A stretch of 64,000 nt of DNA from contig OZ242174.1 of assembly GCA_965205685.1 (NCBI GenBank), positions 1,488,001 through 1,552,000 of the forward strand, written 5' to 3'. This stretch comes from WTFY01 sp965205685 (GTDB lineage: Bacteria; Pseudomonadota; Gammaproteobacteria; UBA4575). How positions within the stretch are numbered: position 1 is the first letter of the stretch; each line of letters starts with the position of its first letter. The notes beneath the pieces were generated by a model, which made no database searches, had not been told where the DNA came from, and saw nothing but the letters and a program-made list of their open reading frames with translations. Positions 1-9,177 of this stretch are shown piece after piece. A program made the position numbers and the translations under genes.

Positions 1-101
1 GCCGGACACACTTCCGCGCGCGGGGCAAACTCGATCTCTGTATCGATCAGGGCCGCGACGACCGATTCAGGAAAACGGTCCAGCGAAAAACGCCCGCACA
101 C
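1..101 (-). CDS. SRAP-domain protein (YedK/HMCES family), 5' end only
   Basis: This is the first 33 codons of a gene that runs off the left edge. It starts at a GTG (99-101) preceded by a GGGAG-like ribosome binding site about 8 bases upstream. The product begins MCGRFSLDRFPES, and Met-Cys-Gly-Arg-Phe is the hallmark N-terminus of the SRAP family. In that family Cys2 becomes the N-terminal residue and forms a thiazolidine crosslink with abasic sites in single-stranded DNA. The frame stays open to the edge and ends in a stretch resembling the family's Ala-Pro segment. It follows the OsmC-like gene on the same strand with a 34-base gap. The family call rests on this short N-terminus alone. Confidence 0.72.
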   Translation of the reverse strand, partial: MCGRFSLDRFPESVVAALIDTEIEFAPRAEVCP

Positions 102-135
102 TCTCCGGCTCCCTTCAACTGCCGTTGCAGAAAGT

Positions 136-672
136 TCAGGCCGCCTTGGAGTCCGTGCTGTTGATGACCACTTCCTTGCTGACGTCGACGCTTCGAACCA
201 GCATGTCCAAGACCGGGCACTGCTCGTCAACGGCTGCTGCCAGTTGCTGCAATTGCTCCTGTGATGCGGAACTCTCGAGTGTGGTTTTGTAGTGAACCTT
301 GCTAAAACCCGGAGGCACATTTTCATCCTTGCCCATCCCCAGCAGACCGCGAACATCCAGGTCGCCCTCAAGGGTCACCTGGCACTTCTGCAATGGAATT
401 CCCATCACGGACGCCAGGGCCACGTACATGATCTCCTGACACGTCCCCAAAGCTGCTAGCACCAGCTCGACCGGGCTCGGACCCAGGTCACTTCCTCCAA
501 ACGCCGGCGGCTCATCGATCACCATGGCTGGAAATTTCCTGACTTTGGCCGAACAACGCACGTCGTCTTCCCATGCAGTGTCCACGCGGTACTTGAACTG
601 CCCGCTTGCAGGTGACTCCGAGACACTGTCCACAATCTTTTCCACTGCTGCTTTGATATCTGCCTGACTCAT
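136..672 (-). CDS. OsmC family peroxide-resistance-type protein
   Basis: This 178-residue protein belongs to the OsmC/Ohr superfamily of small thiol peroxidases that reduce organic hydroperoxides in the cytoplasm. Both cysteines expected of the catalytic pair are present: Cys78 in a GTCQE context and Cys152 in EQCPVLD. The upstream DLGPSPVELVLAALG segment is the usual core preceding the first cysteine. The N-terminus is longer than in minimal OsmC proteins. The ATG start at 670-672 is the only good candidate. The gene lies 131 bases downstream of the broken sulP and just upstream of the SRAP gene, all leftward. Which superfamily branch it belongs to (OsmC, Ohr or YhfA-like) cannot be settled by eye, so the substrate is unknown. 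Confidence 0.85.
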   Translation of the reverse strand: MSQADIKAAVEKIVDSVSESPASGQFKYRVDTAWEDDVRCSAKVRKFPAMVIDEPPAFGGSDLGPSPVELVLAALGTCQEIMYVALASVMGIPLQKCQVTLEGDLDVRGLLGMGKDENVPPGFSKVHYKTTLESSASQEQLQQLAAAVDEQCPVLDMLVRSVDVSKEVVINSTDSKAA

Positions 673-803
673 TTGTGCATACTCCTGTTATTTGTCGGGT
701 AACTACTTCTTGTGCGACTATTCTTCTATTCCCCGCACCTTCGTGCAAGTCGAATCCAGGCGCACTGTGTACCAGACAACCTTCATGCCCGTGGATTTTG
801 CGC

Positions 804-3009
804 TTACATGGCCGGGTCGCTCGATGCAGAACCGGCCCGAAAACGCCCGTCCAGCAGGTAGCGGTACAGCTTGAGTGCCAATTGCACACGCTCCTCTTCC
901 AGTTGCTCGCAGGTCGCAAGCGTCAGTACCATGGTTGTGCAGGGTTCATCTGCGACTACATACGCTGTTCTCACATCCTGCGCACCCCCGGGCCCGATTG
1001 CATCTCCCGGACCGCACTGATAGAGCCGCATGCCTGCAGAACTGTAGGCAGATGCGCGCCCTTCAAGCAGTAGCTGCAGGTCGTCGACCGGCGATTCCAC
1101 TGCCGTCAGGGTCTCACCGGCAGTGTACTGTCGGGACATCGTCAATGGCCGGAGTTCAGCCACCAGATCCTCAAAACGCACCTGCCAGTCGAGGTAGCGT
1201 TCGAGCTCCTCGCCCGCGCTCTCCAGCAGCGTTGTACGCTGCATACCAGAGGTGTCCACGTCCGTTCTCCAAGCCGCAATGACCAGATCCTCGCAGCGCT
1301 CAAGCGCCTGATCCATGTCCGGCTCAACCGGCAGTACAGTCCGCACGGCAGGCGGCAGGTTCCGCTCCAGCCCCTCACGCAGCGGTTCAGACAAGGCGGA
1401 TACAACGATCTGCACCCCGGCAGCATGGACATTCTGCAAAAACCGGCTGAGTACATGCAGTGCGGAGGCATCGAAACCTGTCACGCTGGCAAAGTCCAGC
1501 AGCAGGCAGACAGGGCGTTTCGCACCACTCAGCGACTGCCGCAGGTGCTCGGTCAAGGGCAGATACTGCCAAAGAAAAGATAGCCGCGAAGACGGTAGGC
1601 ATGCATCCGCTCACCTGCATCCCTCAGGATGGCGTGATCAGGAACGGGACGGGCCTTGCGGCTTCGTTGCTCGCGCAGGGTAAACCGGGACTCGATCGGG
1701 TCCACCCGGCTGAAATGCACGACAAAGAATGCGAGTGTGGCGACCATCCCGACGCCTACTCCTTCAAGCAGTCCGAACACTATGATCGTGACGGTGATCA
1801 GAACGAGGATGGCAAACTCTGGCCGTGGGAGCTGCCGGCGTCTTCGGACAAGCCCCTCGTCCAGCATCGCAATGCCGGCAAAGATCAAAATGCCGCCAAG
1901 AAGTGGTACGGGGGTCCATTCCAGGACACCGTCACCCACCAACAAGACGGACCCCACGACAAGTGCAGCCACGACCCCGGTCAGCCGAGTGTCAGCGCCA
2001 AGCAGTTTGCTTCGCAACGAGGATGGCACGATCATGTTGGCGGACGTGCCACCTCCGAGACCGGCTACCATGATTGCGAATCCTGTCCCTCGAAATTCCC
2101 GGTCCCAGTCGAAATCCTGGTTCGCCACCAGTTCCAGCCCGGCAATATTCATGATCACGCAGATGAACGCGACCAGCATCAGCGTCAGCATGTTCGGAAT
2201 TTGCTGGGCCAGCGCGGCCCAGTCCAGATATGCCAGGTCGCCAACTCCCAAAGGTGGCCACAGGCCTCCCTCCGCAGTGCTCGCAAACAGCAGGCCTGCG
2301 GCCCTGGCCTCTTCTCCTGTGATCCCGAGCCCGGCCAGGGCAAGATGATAGGCAGTTCCTGCCAGCAAGATACTCACCGGAAGAATAATCACATGGCTCC
2401 AGCGCTTCATGACCCAGTACAGGGCAACCCCGTACAGGACACCCGGTGCCCAGCGCCCAAACATGGCCGGCTCCAGCAGCCGGGGCAGCGTCTTCCAATC
2501 CAGTTCAGCTCCCATCTGGGACATGGCCGCTAGACACACAGCACCCCCGATTCCGGCCACAAAGCCACCCGCAACCGGATACGGGATGAAGCGCACCAGA
2601 TTGGTGAGCCGAAAATAGCCGAGCCAGAAGCAGCCTGCACCAGTAATCACCGCACTGAGCACGAGTGCGCCAACAGCCGTGACAAATCCGGTATAACCCT
2701 CCACACCGATCGTGGACACGATCAGGGCCATTACGATCACCATTGCAGGTGACAGCCCCGAAATTACACCGCGAAAGCCACTGAGCAGCGCAATGACCAG
2801 CAGGCTGCAAAGTTTCCAAACAGCACCAAGCCTATACCCTGGGACATATAGGGAGCCAGCGGGCCCGAAAAAATGAAGGCCGCGAATGCGAGCTCGGCTA
2901 CAAGCAGGTTCAGCCCGGAAATGATGCCGGCCGACAGTGAAGGAACCGCCTTCGGGCCCCGGATGTCCGCATGCAGTTCAGTTGCAAGCTCCCGAAACAG
3001 GGAGTTCAT
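804..3009 (-). pseudogene. SulP-family anion transporter with STAS and cyclic-nucleotide-type domains, broken by two frameshifts
   Basis: Three consecutive leftward reading frames together encode one SulP transporter of about 730 residues. The first (2764-3009, 81 codons) gives the cytoplasmic start and first membrane segment and runs out at LFGNFAAC. The protein resumes in another frame near 2805-2815 as SLLVIALLSGFRGVISGLSP and continues to 1553 through the remaining membrane segments. That frame stops at YLFFGSICP, and the third frame (1556-804, TTG overlapping the TGA) carries the STAS domain and a C-terminal region resembling a cyclic-nucleotide-binding domain. Restoring one base at each junction gives a seamless family protein. 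SulP proteins move sulfate, bicarbonate or other anions across the inner membrane. The gene is either a recent pseudogene or carries sequencing errors; both breaks look like single-base indels. Confidence 0.85.
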
Positions 3010-3275
3010 CTCAGTGGACTTCGCACTCCGGTTAGGTACCGGTGACCGGGCCGGGCAACCTGTTGCTTGCCGTGATCCTGTGGCAGGTGCGGGCTGACAT
3101 CTTTCAGGCGCCCGGGCAAGGTCTCGTCACAGTGGCCCATGAATTTCTACATTCCGGATTTGTTGATGACCGGGTCTGCCTGATTGATCCAGGTTACCCC
3201 GCATATGCAGAAATAGTGTGCACATGTCCCTGGACAGCGTACCAAATTTGTGGGTGAAGAGGACTTGGGACGGTA

Positions 3276-3352
3276 TGGTCGGGGCAGAGGGATTTGAACC
3301 CCCGACCCTCTGCTCCCAAAGCAGATGCGCTACCAGACTGCGCTATGCCCCG
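3276..3352 (-). tRNA. tRNA-Pro (anticodon UGG)
   Basis: The complementary strand folds as a standard 77-base cloverleaf. The acceptor stem CGGGGCA pairs with TGCCCCG, and the D arm contains GCGC-AGTCTGGTA-GCGC. The anticodon loop TTTGGGA carries TGG, and the T loop is GGTTCAAATCC. A is the discriminator base, and the terminal CCA is encoded (3276-3278). It lies downstream of mpl on the same strand and probably has its own promoter. Confidence 0.96.
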
Positions 3353-3360
3353 GTACCGGG

Positions 3361-3377
3361 TGTGTATCCTATACACA
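3361..3377. repeat. Perfect 7-base inverted repeat overlapping the likely tRNA-Pro promoter
   Basis: TGTGTAT, three bases, then ATACACA form a perfect palindrome 9 bases upstream of the tRNA-Pro 5' end. Read leftward it contains TAGGAT (3366-3371), a plausible -10 element, with TTGGTT (3388-3393) as a -35 at 16-base spacing. It could be an operator or only an accident of promoter sequence. I recognise no regulator for it. Confidence 0.4.
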
Positions 3378-3446
3378 GGTGACTTCCAACCAAGCACGGA
3401 TCATACGTCTCTGCTGCAATTCAGGTCAATGGCGCCAGTTGTGCAC

Positions 3447-4829
3447 TCAGTGCACAACCGAGGCCTCACGTCTGGACAGCTGTAAAACCAGCCGGTCGGA
3501 TAAACCGTCGAAGTTGCCGTTGCTCAGAATCAGGATGTTATCCCCATCTTCGAGATCAGCGAGCAGCAAGGTGATGATTGCATCCGTAGTCGCACAAACA
3601 TGCGCCGGCGGGCTCATTTGATCAGCCACCTCCTGGACGGACCACTGGAGTTCGTCCGGTGCATATATGACCACGGAATCTGCATCGTTGAACGCATGTG
3701 CGAGCTCGTCCGTGTGTACTCCCATGCGCATGGTATTGGAACGAGGCTCGAAAACCGCCACGATTCGGCCCTGTGGCTGCTGCTCACGAAATGCTGAAAT
3801 TGTCGCCGTGATCGCGGTCGGGTGATGCGCGAAGTCATCGTACACACGCACCCCGTTAAATGTCCCCCTGTGTTCCAGGCGGCGCTTGACACCGGAAAAG
3901 GAGGCCAGGGCCCGCAGGGCTTCCCCCGGCGGCACCCCGATATGTTGGGCACCGGCAACCGCGGCCACCGCGTTCGCAATATTGTGTCGACCGTACAGAT
4001 CAAGCCTGCCCGTCCCGCAGGGCTTACCCAGCCTCAGCAGCGAAAACCCGGAAGTGCGTATATCAACCTCGTCTGCAAACCAGGTCGCCGACGGGTTCTT
4101 CATCGAAAAAGATTCGGTATCCGTCCAGCAGCCCATTTCCATGACGTCTCGTATATTCTGGTCGTCGTGGTTGATGATCATGCGGCCCTCGTTGGGCATG
4201 ATGCGCACCAGATGGTGGAATTGTCGCTTGACGTCCCGGATGCCGTCAAAGATATCCGCATGATCAAATTCCAGATTGTTCAGTATCAGGGTATGCGGGC
4301 AGTAGTGCAGAAATTTCGAGCGCTTGTCAAAAAATGCAGTGTCGTACTCATCGGCCTCGATAACAAAGTACTTCGATTTCCCGAGCCTTGAGGAAAACTC
4401 GAAATTCTCCGGCACCCCGCCAATCAGGAAGCCAGGCTCGTGCCCGGAACATTCCAGTATCCACGCCAGCATGCTGGACACGGTGGTTTTGCCATGCGTT
4501 CCGGCAACCGCGAGTACCCAGCGATTTTGCAGGACATGGTCATGCAGCCAGGCCGGGCCGGAAGTGAACGCCAGACGGTTGTTGAGCAGATATTCCACCA
4601 CTGGATTGCCTCGCGTCATGACATTGCCGACAATAATCTGGTCCGGCATGGGATAGAGATGATCAACGGAATAACCGTCCATGATCTCGATGCCCGCCAT
4701 TTCAAGTTGCGTGCTCATGGGCGGATAGGCATTGGTGTCCGAACCGGAAACCTCATGCCCCAATTGCCGGGCAATAATGGCCAGACTTCCCATGAACGTG
4801 CCGCCAATGCCAAGAATATGGATACGCAT
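3447..4829 (-). CDS. mpl: UDP-N-acetylmuramate:L-alanyl-gamma-D-glutamyl-meso-diaminopimelate ligase
   Basis: This 460-residue Mur ligase attaches recovered murein tripeptide to UDP-N-acetylmuramate, so that peptidoglycan fragments are recycled in the cytoplasm. The N-terminal Rossmann segment MRIHILGIGGTFMGS is typical of Mpl, the ATP-binding loop GTHGKTT lies at about residues 110-116, and VYDDFAHHPTAI marks the central ligase region. The frame stays open upstream for 47 codons, but I placed the start at the ATG of MRIHILG because the family begins there. That ATG overlaps the preceding gene's TGA by one base, which implies translational coupling. The length matches the family. Confidence 0.96.
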   Translation of the reverse strand: MRIHILGIGGTFMGSLAIIARQLGHEVSGSDTNAYPPMSTQLEMAGIEIMDGYSVDHLYPMPDQIIVGNVMTRGNPVVEYLLNNRLAFTSGPAWLHDHVLQNRWVLAVAGTHGKTTVSSMLAWILECSGHEPGFLIGGVPENFEFSSRLGKSKYFVIEADEYDTAFFDKRSKFLHYCPHTLILNNLEFDHADIFDGIRDVKRQFHHLVRIMPNEGRMIINHDDQNIRDVMEMGCWTDTESFSMKNPSATWFADEVDIRTSGFSLLRLGKPCGTGRLDLYGRHNIANAVAAVAGAQHIGVPPGEALRALASFSGVKRRLEHRGTFNGVRVYDDFAHHPTAITATISAFREQQPQGRIVAVFEPRSNTMRMGVHTDELAHAFNDADSVVIYAPDELQWSVQEVADQMSPPAHVCATTDAIITLLLADLEDGDNILILSNGNFDGLSDRLVLQLSRREASVVH

Positions 4830-5359
4830 CAGGCTGGCACACTCCCCGATATAAACAATTCCAGCAACATGACTTGCAACAGGGCATAGCCCACACTGAT
4901 GGCTATGCCGTAGCTCATCGCACAGGACAGGGCCTTGCTGAATATGTACCCGTAGACGATGACGATCCACACGAAAAGCGCGAATGCCGTCAGGGCAAAA
5001 AACAGCTCCGCAGTGTGTCCGAGTTTCAGGTACCTCAGGGAATAGGTCCCGGGAAGAGATACGATGTTAATCAGGGTAACGGTCCCGAGCATGGCGCTGA
5101 AGGTTTGCAGGAAGCGTTCCGGGTTTTTCATCAACAAGACCCTTGCGAATACGAATGAGAGAAACAGTCCTGCGATACTTGCAAGCAGGACCGCCGTCAT
5201 GTCATAGGCCATCGATCCGATCAGCACGGAAACACCGAGACTGACAGCAATCACGATACCGAGAAGGACCCAGGAATACGGCAAGGCCTCCGGCCCTTCC
5301 CGCAGCAGGCAGATGTCCAAGTATGTTTTGAGCGCACCAGCCATGTCAGGATGAATCAA
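4829..5359 (-). CDS. Conserved inner-membrane protein of unknown function
   Basis: This protein of about 176 residues has a short N-terminal stretch and then five hydrophobic segments (near residues 28-45, 52-72, 92-110, 118-140 and 145-170), which suggests a polytopic membrane protein. The general arrangement recalls Yip1/DUF1282-type membrane proteins, but I cannot confirm a family. The first start is a TTG (5357-5359). An ATG five codons later (5344) is an alternative, and neither has a strong ribosome binding site. It sits between the lpxA-like gene and mpl with 12-base and overlapping spacing, so the three are probably co-transcribed. A cell-envelope role is a guess from context only. 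Confidence 0.7.
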   Translation of the reverse strand: MIHPDMAGALKTYLDICLLREGPEALPYSWVLLGIVIAVSLGVSVLIGSMAYDMTAVLLASIAGLFLSFVFARVLLMKNPERFLQTFSAMLGTVTLINIVSLPGTYSLRYLKLGHTAELFFALTAFALFVWIVIVYGYIFSKALSCAMSYGIAISVGYALLQVMLLELFISGSVPA

Positions 5360-5371
5360 CCCGCATCCGGA

Positions 5372-6139
5372 TCAATCCTGCGATTGCAAAAACCCGTAGA
5401 TACCGCGCTTGGAGGGCGCCAGCATCCAGTCACGCAACAGTTCAATCTCAGGCGTGCCCTGCAGGTGCTCTGCTGGTTCCCCCTGTCGCAGGCGCCGATA
5501 GGCCTGCTCCAGTTCGCTGTAGCGCTTGCCCTTGACCCCGGCACGCCGCAAACCTATGGCATTCAGCCGGTAGTGGCGCACAGGTTCGCCACCCAACAGG
5601 CAGAACGGCATCACATCCTTGCGGACCGGTGTATAGCCAGCCACCATCGACAGCGTTCCGATACGTATGTGCTGGTGCGTGCCCACATGCCCGCCCAGAT
5701 TAGCCTTGTCCCCGATTTCAATATGCCCGCTCAAGCCCACATAGGCGGTCAGTACAACCTCATCACCAAGCTGACAATCGTGTGCGACGTGCGAATAACC
5801 CATCAGGTAGCACCGGTTACCGATCCGGGTCGGCACATCAGGGTGTGTGGATCGATGCACCGTGCAGTTTTCCCGGAAGACGTTGCCATCTCCAATTTCA
5901 AGCCAGCTTTCCTCACCCGTAAACGAGATGTCCTGGGGCAACCCGCCCAGCACCACCTGTGCATGCAACTGATTATCCGCTCCCAGCCGGACATACCGGT
6001 GAACCACACAATGCGGGCCAATCTCGGTACCGGAATCAATGGTTACATCATCTTCCACCACACTGTAGGGACCCACGGTCACATTCGTGCCGATTTCCGC
6101 CTTGGGTGAGACGACTGCAGTGGGGTGGATGTTTGGCAA
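5372..6139 (-). CDS. lpxA: LpxA-type acyl-ACP:UDP-N-acetylglucosamine O-acyltransferase
   Basis: This 255-residue protein is built of left-handed beta-helix hexapeptide repeats through about residue 175, followed by a helical C-terminus, as in LpxA. LpxA transfers a 3-hydroxyacyl chain to UDP-GlcNAc, the first step of lipid A synthesis. The catalytic histidine aligns with His120 in the segment YSHVAHDCQ, and the later GGHVGTHQHIRIG matches the active-site rim of the family. The start is a TTG, the only initiator that fits the family N-terminus. The gene is not next to lpxD, fabZ or lpxB, where lpxA normally lies, so it may be a second, divergent copy. The exact substrate is therefore less certain than the fold. 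Confidence 0.82.
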   Translation of the reverse strand: MPNIHPTAVVSPKAEIGTNVTVGPYSVVEDDVTIDSGTEIGPHCVVHRYVRLGADNQLHAQVVLGGLPQDISFTGEESWLEIGDGNVFRENCTVHRSTHPDVPTRIGNRCYLMGYSHVAHDCQLGDEVVLTAYVGLSGHIEIGDKANLGGHVGTHQHIRIGTLSMVAGYTPVRKDVMPFCLLGGEPVRHYRLNAIGLRRAGVKGKRYSELEQAYRRLRQGEPAEHLQGTPEIELLRDWMLAPSKRGIYGFLQSQD

Positions 6140-6220
6140 GCCTGACTACCGAATCAATTAGCTGAGCAAGGCTGGTTTACGGAAGTTCATACTACGGTGA
6201 GTTGGCGATGATCCGGTCAT

Positions 6221-6229
6221 ATTCTAGCA
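6221..6229 (-). promoter_or_regulatory. Candidate extended -10 promoter for lpxA-membrane protein-mpl
   Basis: Leftward, TGC-TAGAAT (the -10 hexamer at 6221-6226) is a good extended -10 element about 80 bases ahead of the lpxA start. No convincing -35 hexamer lies at 16-18 bases, as is common for extended -10 promoters. The call is by eye only. Confidence 0.35.
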
Positions 6230-6259
6230 GAAATCCAGCCGTGGCCAGGATCCAGAGCC

Positions 6260-8281
6260 TTAGGGATCCGGCTGCAGCAGTGCAAGCAAATCCTCCTCTG
6301 CAAGAACTTCCACCCCGAGCGAACGGGCCTTGTCCACTTTCGAGCCCGGGTCTTCTCCTGCAATCACCGCAGTGGTTTTTCGGGACACACTGCCGGTGAC
6401 TTTTGCACCCAGTGCCTTCAATTGCAGGGCAGCCTCGGCACGACTGAACTTTTCCAGCTTGCCGGTCAGCACATAGGTCTTACCGTCAAGTGGGTTGTCC
6501 TGCTCATCGGGCTTGGGTTTGACCTCCAGATCAAGCCCTGCATGTTGTAACTCCGAAAGGATTTCCAGGTTATGCGCCTGCCTGAAGAATGCGGTGATAT
6601 TTTCTGCAATGACGGGCCCCACGTCAGCCACTTCCTGCAGCGCTTCACAATCCGCCTGCAGTAAGGGCTCCAGACCCCGGAAATGGTCCGCAAGCGAGGC
6701 TGCCGTGGCCTCCCCGACTTCACGGATGCCAAGCGCATAGATGAAACGTGCCAGCGTGGTGCGTTTACTCTTCTCGATGGCATCCAGCAGATTGGTGGCA
6801 GACAGTTCGCCCATGAACTCCAGTTCGACGAGGTCTTCCTTGGCAAGATGAAACAGGTCCTTCACGCTGCTGACCAGGCCTTTGTCAACCAATTGGTCCA
6901 CCAGCTTGGTTCCCAGGCCTTCGATATCCATTGCCTTTCTTGATGCAAAATGCCTGATCACGCCTTTGCGCTGCGCTGGGCAGTACAATCCGCCACTGCA
7001 CCGAATCAATGCCTCATCCTCCATCCGCACGACCTCCGAATTGCATTCAGGGCATCTCTTTGGTGCCTGGATGGGATCGCCACGTTGGGTCCCGGGGTCC
7101 GGAATCGTCTTCACGACTTCGGGTATCACATCACCGGCCCTTCGGATAATCACCCGGTCGCCAATTCGCACATCCTTGCGGTTGACTTCATCCATATTGT
7201 GCAATGTTGCATTGCTGACCGTCGCACCCCCGACAAACACGGGCTCAAGCTTGGCAACTGGAGTCAGCGCACCCGTGCGCCCGACCTGGAAGCGGATATC
7301 CGCAACCCGGGTCGCCGCTTCCTGCGCCGGAAACTTGTGGGCCACGGCCCAGCGTGGCGCACGCGAAACCATTCCCAGCACTTCCTGCAAGGCCAAATCG
7401 TTGATCTTGTACACCACGCCGTCCAACTCGTAGCCCAGGGCGGCCCTTTTATCGAGAATCGCTCCATAATATTCCAGACATCCCTGACAGCCGGACACCT
7501 GCTGCGCTTCGGCACATATTTTCAATCCCATCATTTTCAAGTACTGCAACACACCGAACTGCGTGCGAACCGGGGTCTGTTTCGCGATCCCCGTGGCATT
7601 GTAGAAAAAGGCATCCAGCGGATACCCAGCCGTCTCCCGCGGGTCAAGACGACGCAGGGCACCAGCTGCAGCATTTCTGGGGTTCACGAAGGCTTTCTTG
7701 CCTTCTTTCCTGGCCTGTACATTGATTTCTTCAAACCCCTTTTTCGGCATGAACACCTCGCCACGCACCTCAAGTCTTTCAGGCATGTCCCGATGTTGTT
7801 GCAGGCGCAGCGGCACCGATCGAATCGTACGTATGTTTTCGGTAATGTCCTCTCCGGTAAACCCGTCTCCCCGTGTCGCACCCCGCACCAACACACCGTT
7901 TTCGTACACCAGGCTTACAGCCAGGCCATCGATCTTCGGCTCAGCGGTATATTCGATCTCCTGGTCCTCTCCAAGCCGGTCCCGGATGCGGGTTTCAAAG
8001 GCTTCCAGTTCCGCGGCATCGAAAACGTTGCCCAGGGACAGCATCGGCTCTGTGTGTTCAGCCGGTGGGAATGCATCAGAGGGCTTTGCGCCGATGCGCT
8101 GTGTAGGTGATGCGGGCGTGACCAGGCCTGGATGATCGGCCTCCAGCTGTTGCAGAGCCTGAAAAAGGGCATCGTACTCGACATCCGGAATCAGTGGATC
8201 ATCCAGCACATGGTACGCGTAGCTGTGCTCCTCGATCTCCTCGCGCAACTGTTCAATCTTCTTCTCGATTGCGCGGGTCAT
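6260..8281 (-). CDS. ligA: NAD-dependent DNA ligase
   Basis: This 673-residue enzyme seals nicks between Okazaki fragments and in repair, using NAD+ as the adenylate donor. The adenylation lysine is Lys116 in EYTAEPKIDGL. The OB fold follows, then a four-cysteine zinc finger (CPECNSE to CSGGLYC, around residues 410-435). Helix-hairpin-helix repeats come next, and a C-terminal BRCT domain begins near residue 590 at LDGKTYVLTGKL. The length matches the family. It is the last gene of the leftward smc-zipA-ligA series, an arrangement conserved in many Gammaproteobacteria. The ATG at 8279-8281 fits the family start. Confidence 0.98.
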   Translation of the reverse strand: MTRAIEKKIEQLREEIEEHSYAYHVLDDPLIPDVEYDALFQALQQLEADHPGLVTPASPTQRIGAKPSDAFPPAEHTEPMLSLGNVFDAAELEAFETRIRDRLGEDQEIEYTAEPKIDGLAVSLVYENGVLVRGATRGDGFTGEDITENIRTIRSVPLRLQQHRDMPERLEVRGEVFMPKKGFEEINVQARKEGKKAFVNPRNAAAGALRRLDPRETAGYPLDAFFYNATGIAKQTPVRTQFGVLQYLKMMGLKICAEAQQVSGCQGCLEYYGAILDKRAALGYELDGVVYKINDLALQEVLGMVSRAPRWAVAHKFPAQEAATRVADIRFQVGRTGALTPVAKLEPVFVGGATVSNATLHNMDEVNRKDVRIGDRVIIRRAGDVIPEVVKTIPDPGTQRGDPIQAPKRCPECNSEVVRMEDEALIRCSGGLYCPAQRKGVIRHFASRKAMDIEGLGTKLVDQLVDKGLVSSVKDLFHLAKEDLVELEFMGELSATNLLDAIEKSKRTTLARFIYALGIREVGEATAASLADHFRGLEPLLQADCEALQEVADVGPVIAENITAFFRQAHNLEILSELQHAGLDLEVKPKPDEQDNPLDGKTYVLTGKLEKFSRAEAALQLKALGAKVTGSVSRKTTAVIAGEDPGSKVDKARSLGVEVLAEEDLLALLQPDP

Positions 8282-8391
8282 AACCAGGTCTTACCCCTAT
8301 GTACGATATGCAGAAATCCGGTCAGAGGCTGTCGCAGGGGGCAGAATTTAAGACAGCGATTCCGGCAACACTTTCTGCGAGAGCATGATCT

Positions 8392-9132
8392 CTATGTGTC
8401 TTGATCCTGACCTGGATGCTTCAGGCTGAAAAGCTGCACTTCTTCTTGAAGGTGGGCAACGGTTTGCTGGCTCAGGCGGTTGCGCGATTCATCGAATATC
8501 TCCCCCTGCAGGTATTCGGAAGCCCTTTTTGCGGCCTCATGCATGATGTTGAATGCCTTCAGGCCTTTCTCGGGACCTGGCAAACCCATCACGAAACTGA
8601 TGCCCGGGGTCTCAAACTGGTCCATATTGTCCAGATCAAACGTGCCTGGCTTGACTGCATTCAGGACACTGTACATGGCTTTCCTGCCACTGAGCCGCTT
8701 GACCTTCTTATGAAAAATGCGCATGTCGTCATACTCGAGGTCAAGCTCCCGGACGAGGTCCATGATGCCGGTGCCCTTGAATGCCTGGGGGCGTCTTGCC
8801 ATTACATGCAGCACCACCAGTTTTTTCTCCTCGGAGGCGCCCTCCTCCCCGGTCTGCTTATCCTGCCCGGCAGTTGATTCCTCGCTGTCCGGCCCTTCCA
8901 CCCTGTCACCGGGGTAGTCCGGATTTTGCTGTATCACCCGGACCGGACCGACGGACTCGATTTCGGAACCCAGATCTGCATCCAGCGGATTCAGCAGATC
9001 ATCCTTATCGAAATCGAAGTCCTCAAATTCCTTTCTGCGGGTTTTGCGTTTTTTGGCGCGAGTGAAGAAATACAACATGACCAGGACAGCCAGTCCTGCC
9101 ACCAGCAGTCCGATACGCAGCTCAATCACCAT
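8392..9132 (-). CDS. zipA: Cell division protein ZipA
   Basis: This 246-residue protein anchors FtsZ to the inner membrane during divisome assembly. An N-terminal membrane segment (about residues 4-22) is followed by a very basic patch ARKRKTRRK-like and then an acidic, variable linker. The globular ZipA C-terminal domain, which binds the FtsZ tail, starts near residue 105 at VLHVMARRPQAFKG. I chose the ATG at 9130-9132 over an upstream TTG because the family starts directly with the membrane anchor. It lies between smc (45 bases upstream) and ligA. ZipA is restricted to Gammaproteobacteria, which supports the taxonomic call. Confidence 0.95.
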   Translation of the reverse strand: MVIELRIGLLVAGLAVLVMLYFFTRAKKRKTRRKEFEDFDFDKDDLLNPLDADLGSEIESVGPVRVIQQNPDYPGDRVEGPDSEESTAGQDKQTGEEGASEEKKLVVLHVMARRPQAFKGTGIMDLVRELDLEYDDMRIFHKKVKRLSGRKAMYSVLNAVKPGTFDLDNMDQFETPGISFVMGLPGPEKGLKAFNIMHEAAKRASEYLQGEIFDESRNRLSQQTVAHLQEEVQLFSLKHPGQDQDT

Positions 9133-9177
9133 GGGCTGTGCACCGCGCAATGTGTTGGTCGTGTGTCCACAGATCTG

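Noticed and set aside
1460..2533. A 357-codon + strand frame antisense to the SulP gene
   Set aside because: Its His/Gln/Asp-rich product has no domain structure, and the other strand encodes SulP membrane segments across the same interval.
3042..3257. A 71-codon + strand frame in the sulP to tRNA-Pro gap
   Set aside because: No family resemblance and no ribosome binding site. The 266-base gap holds nothing else I can support.
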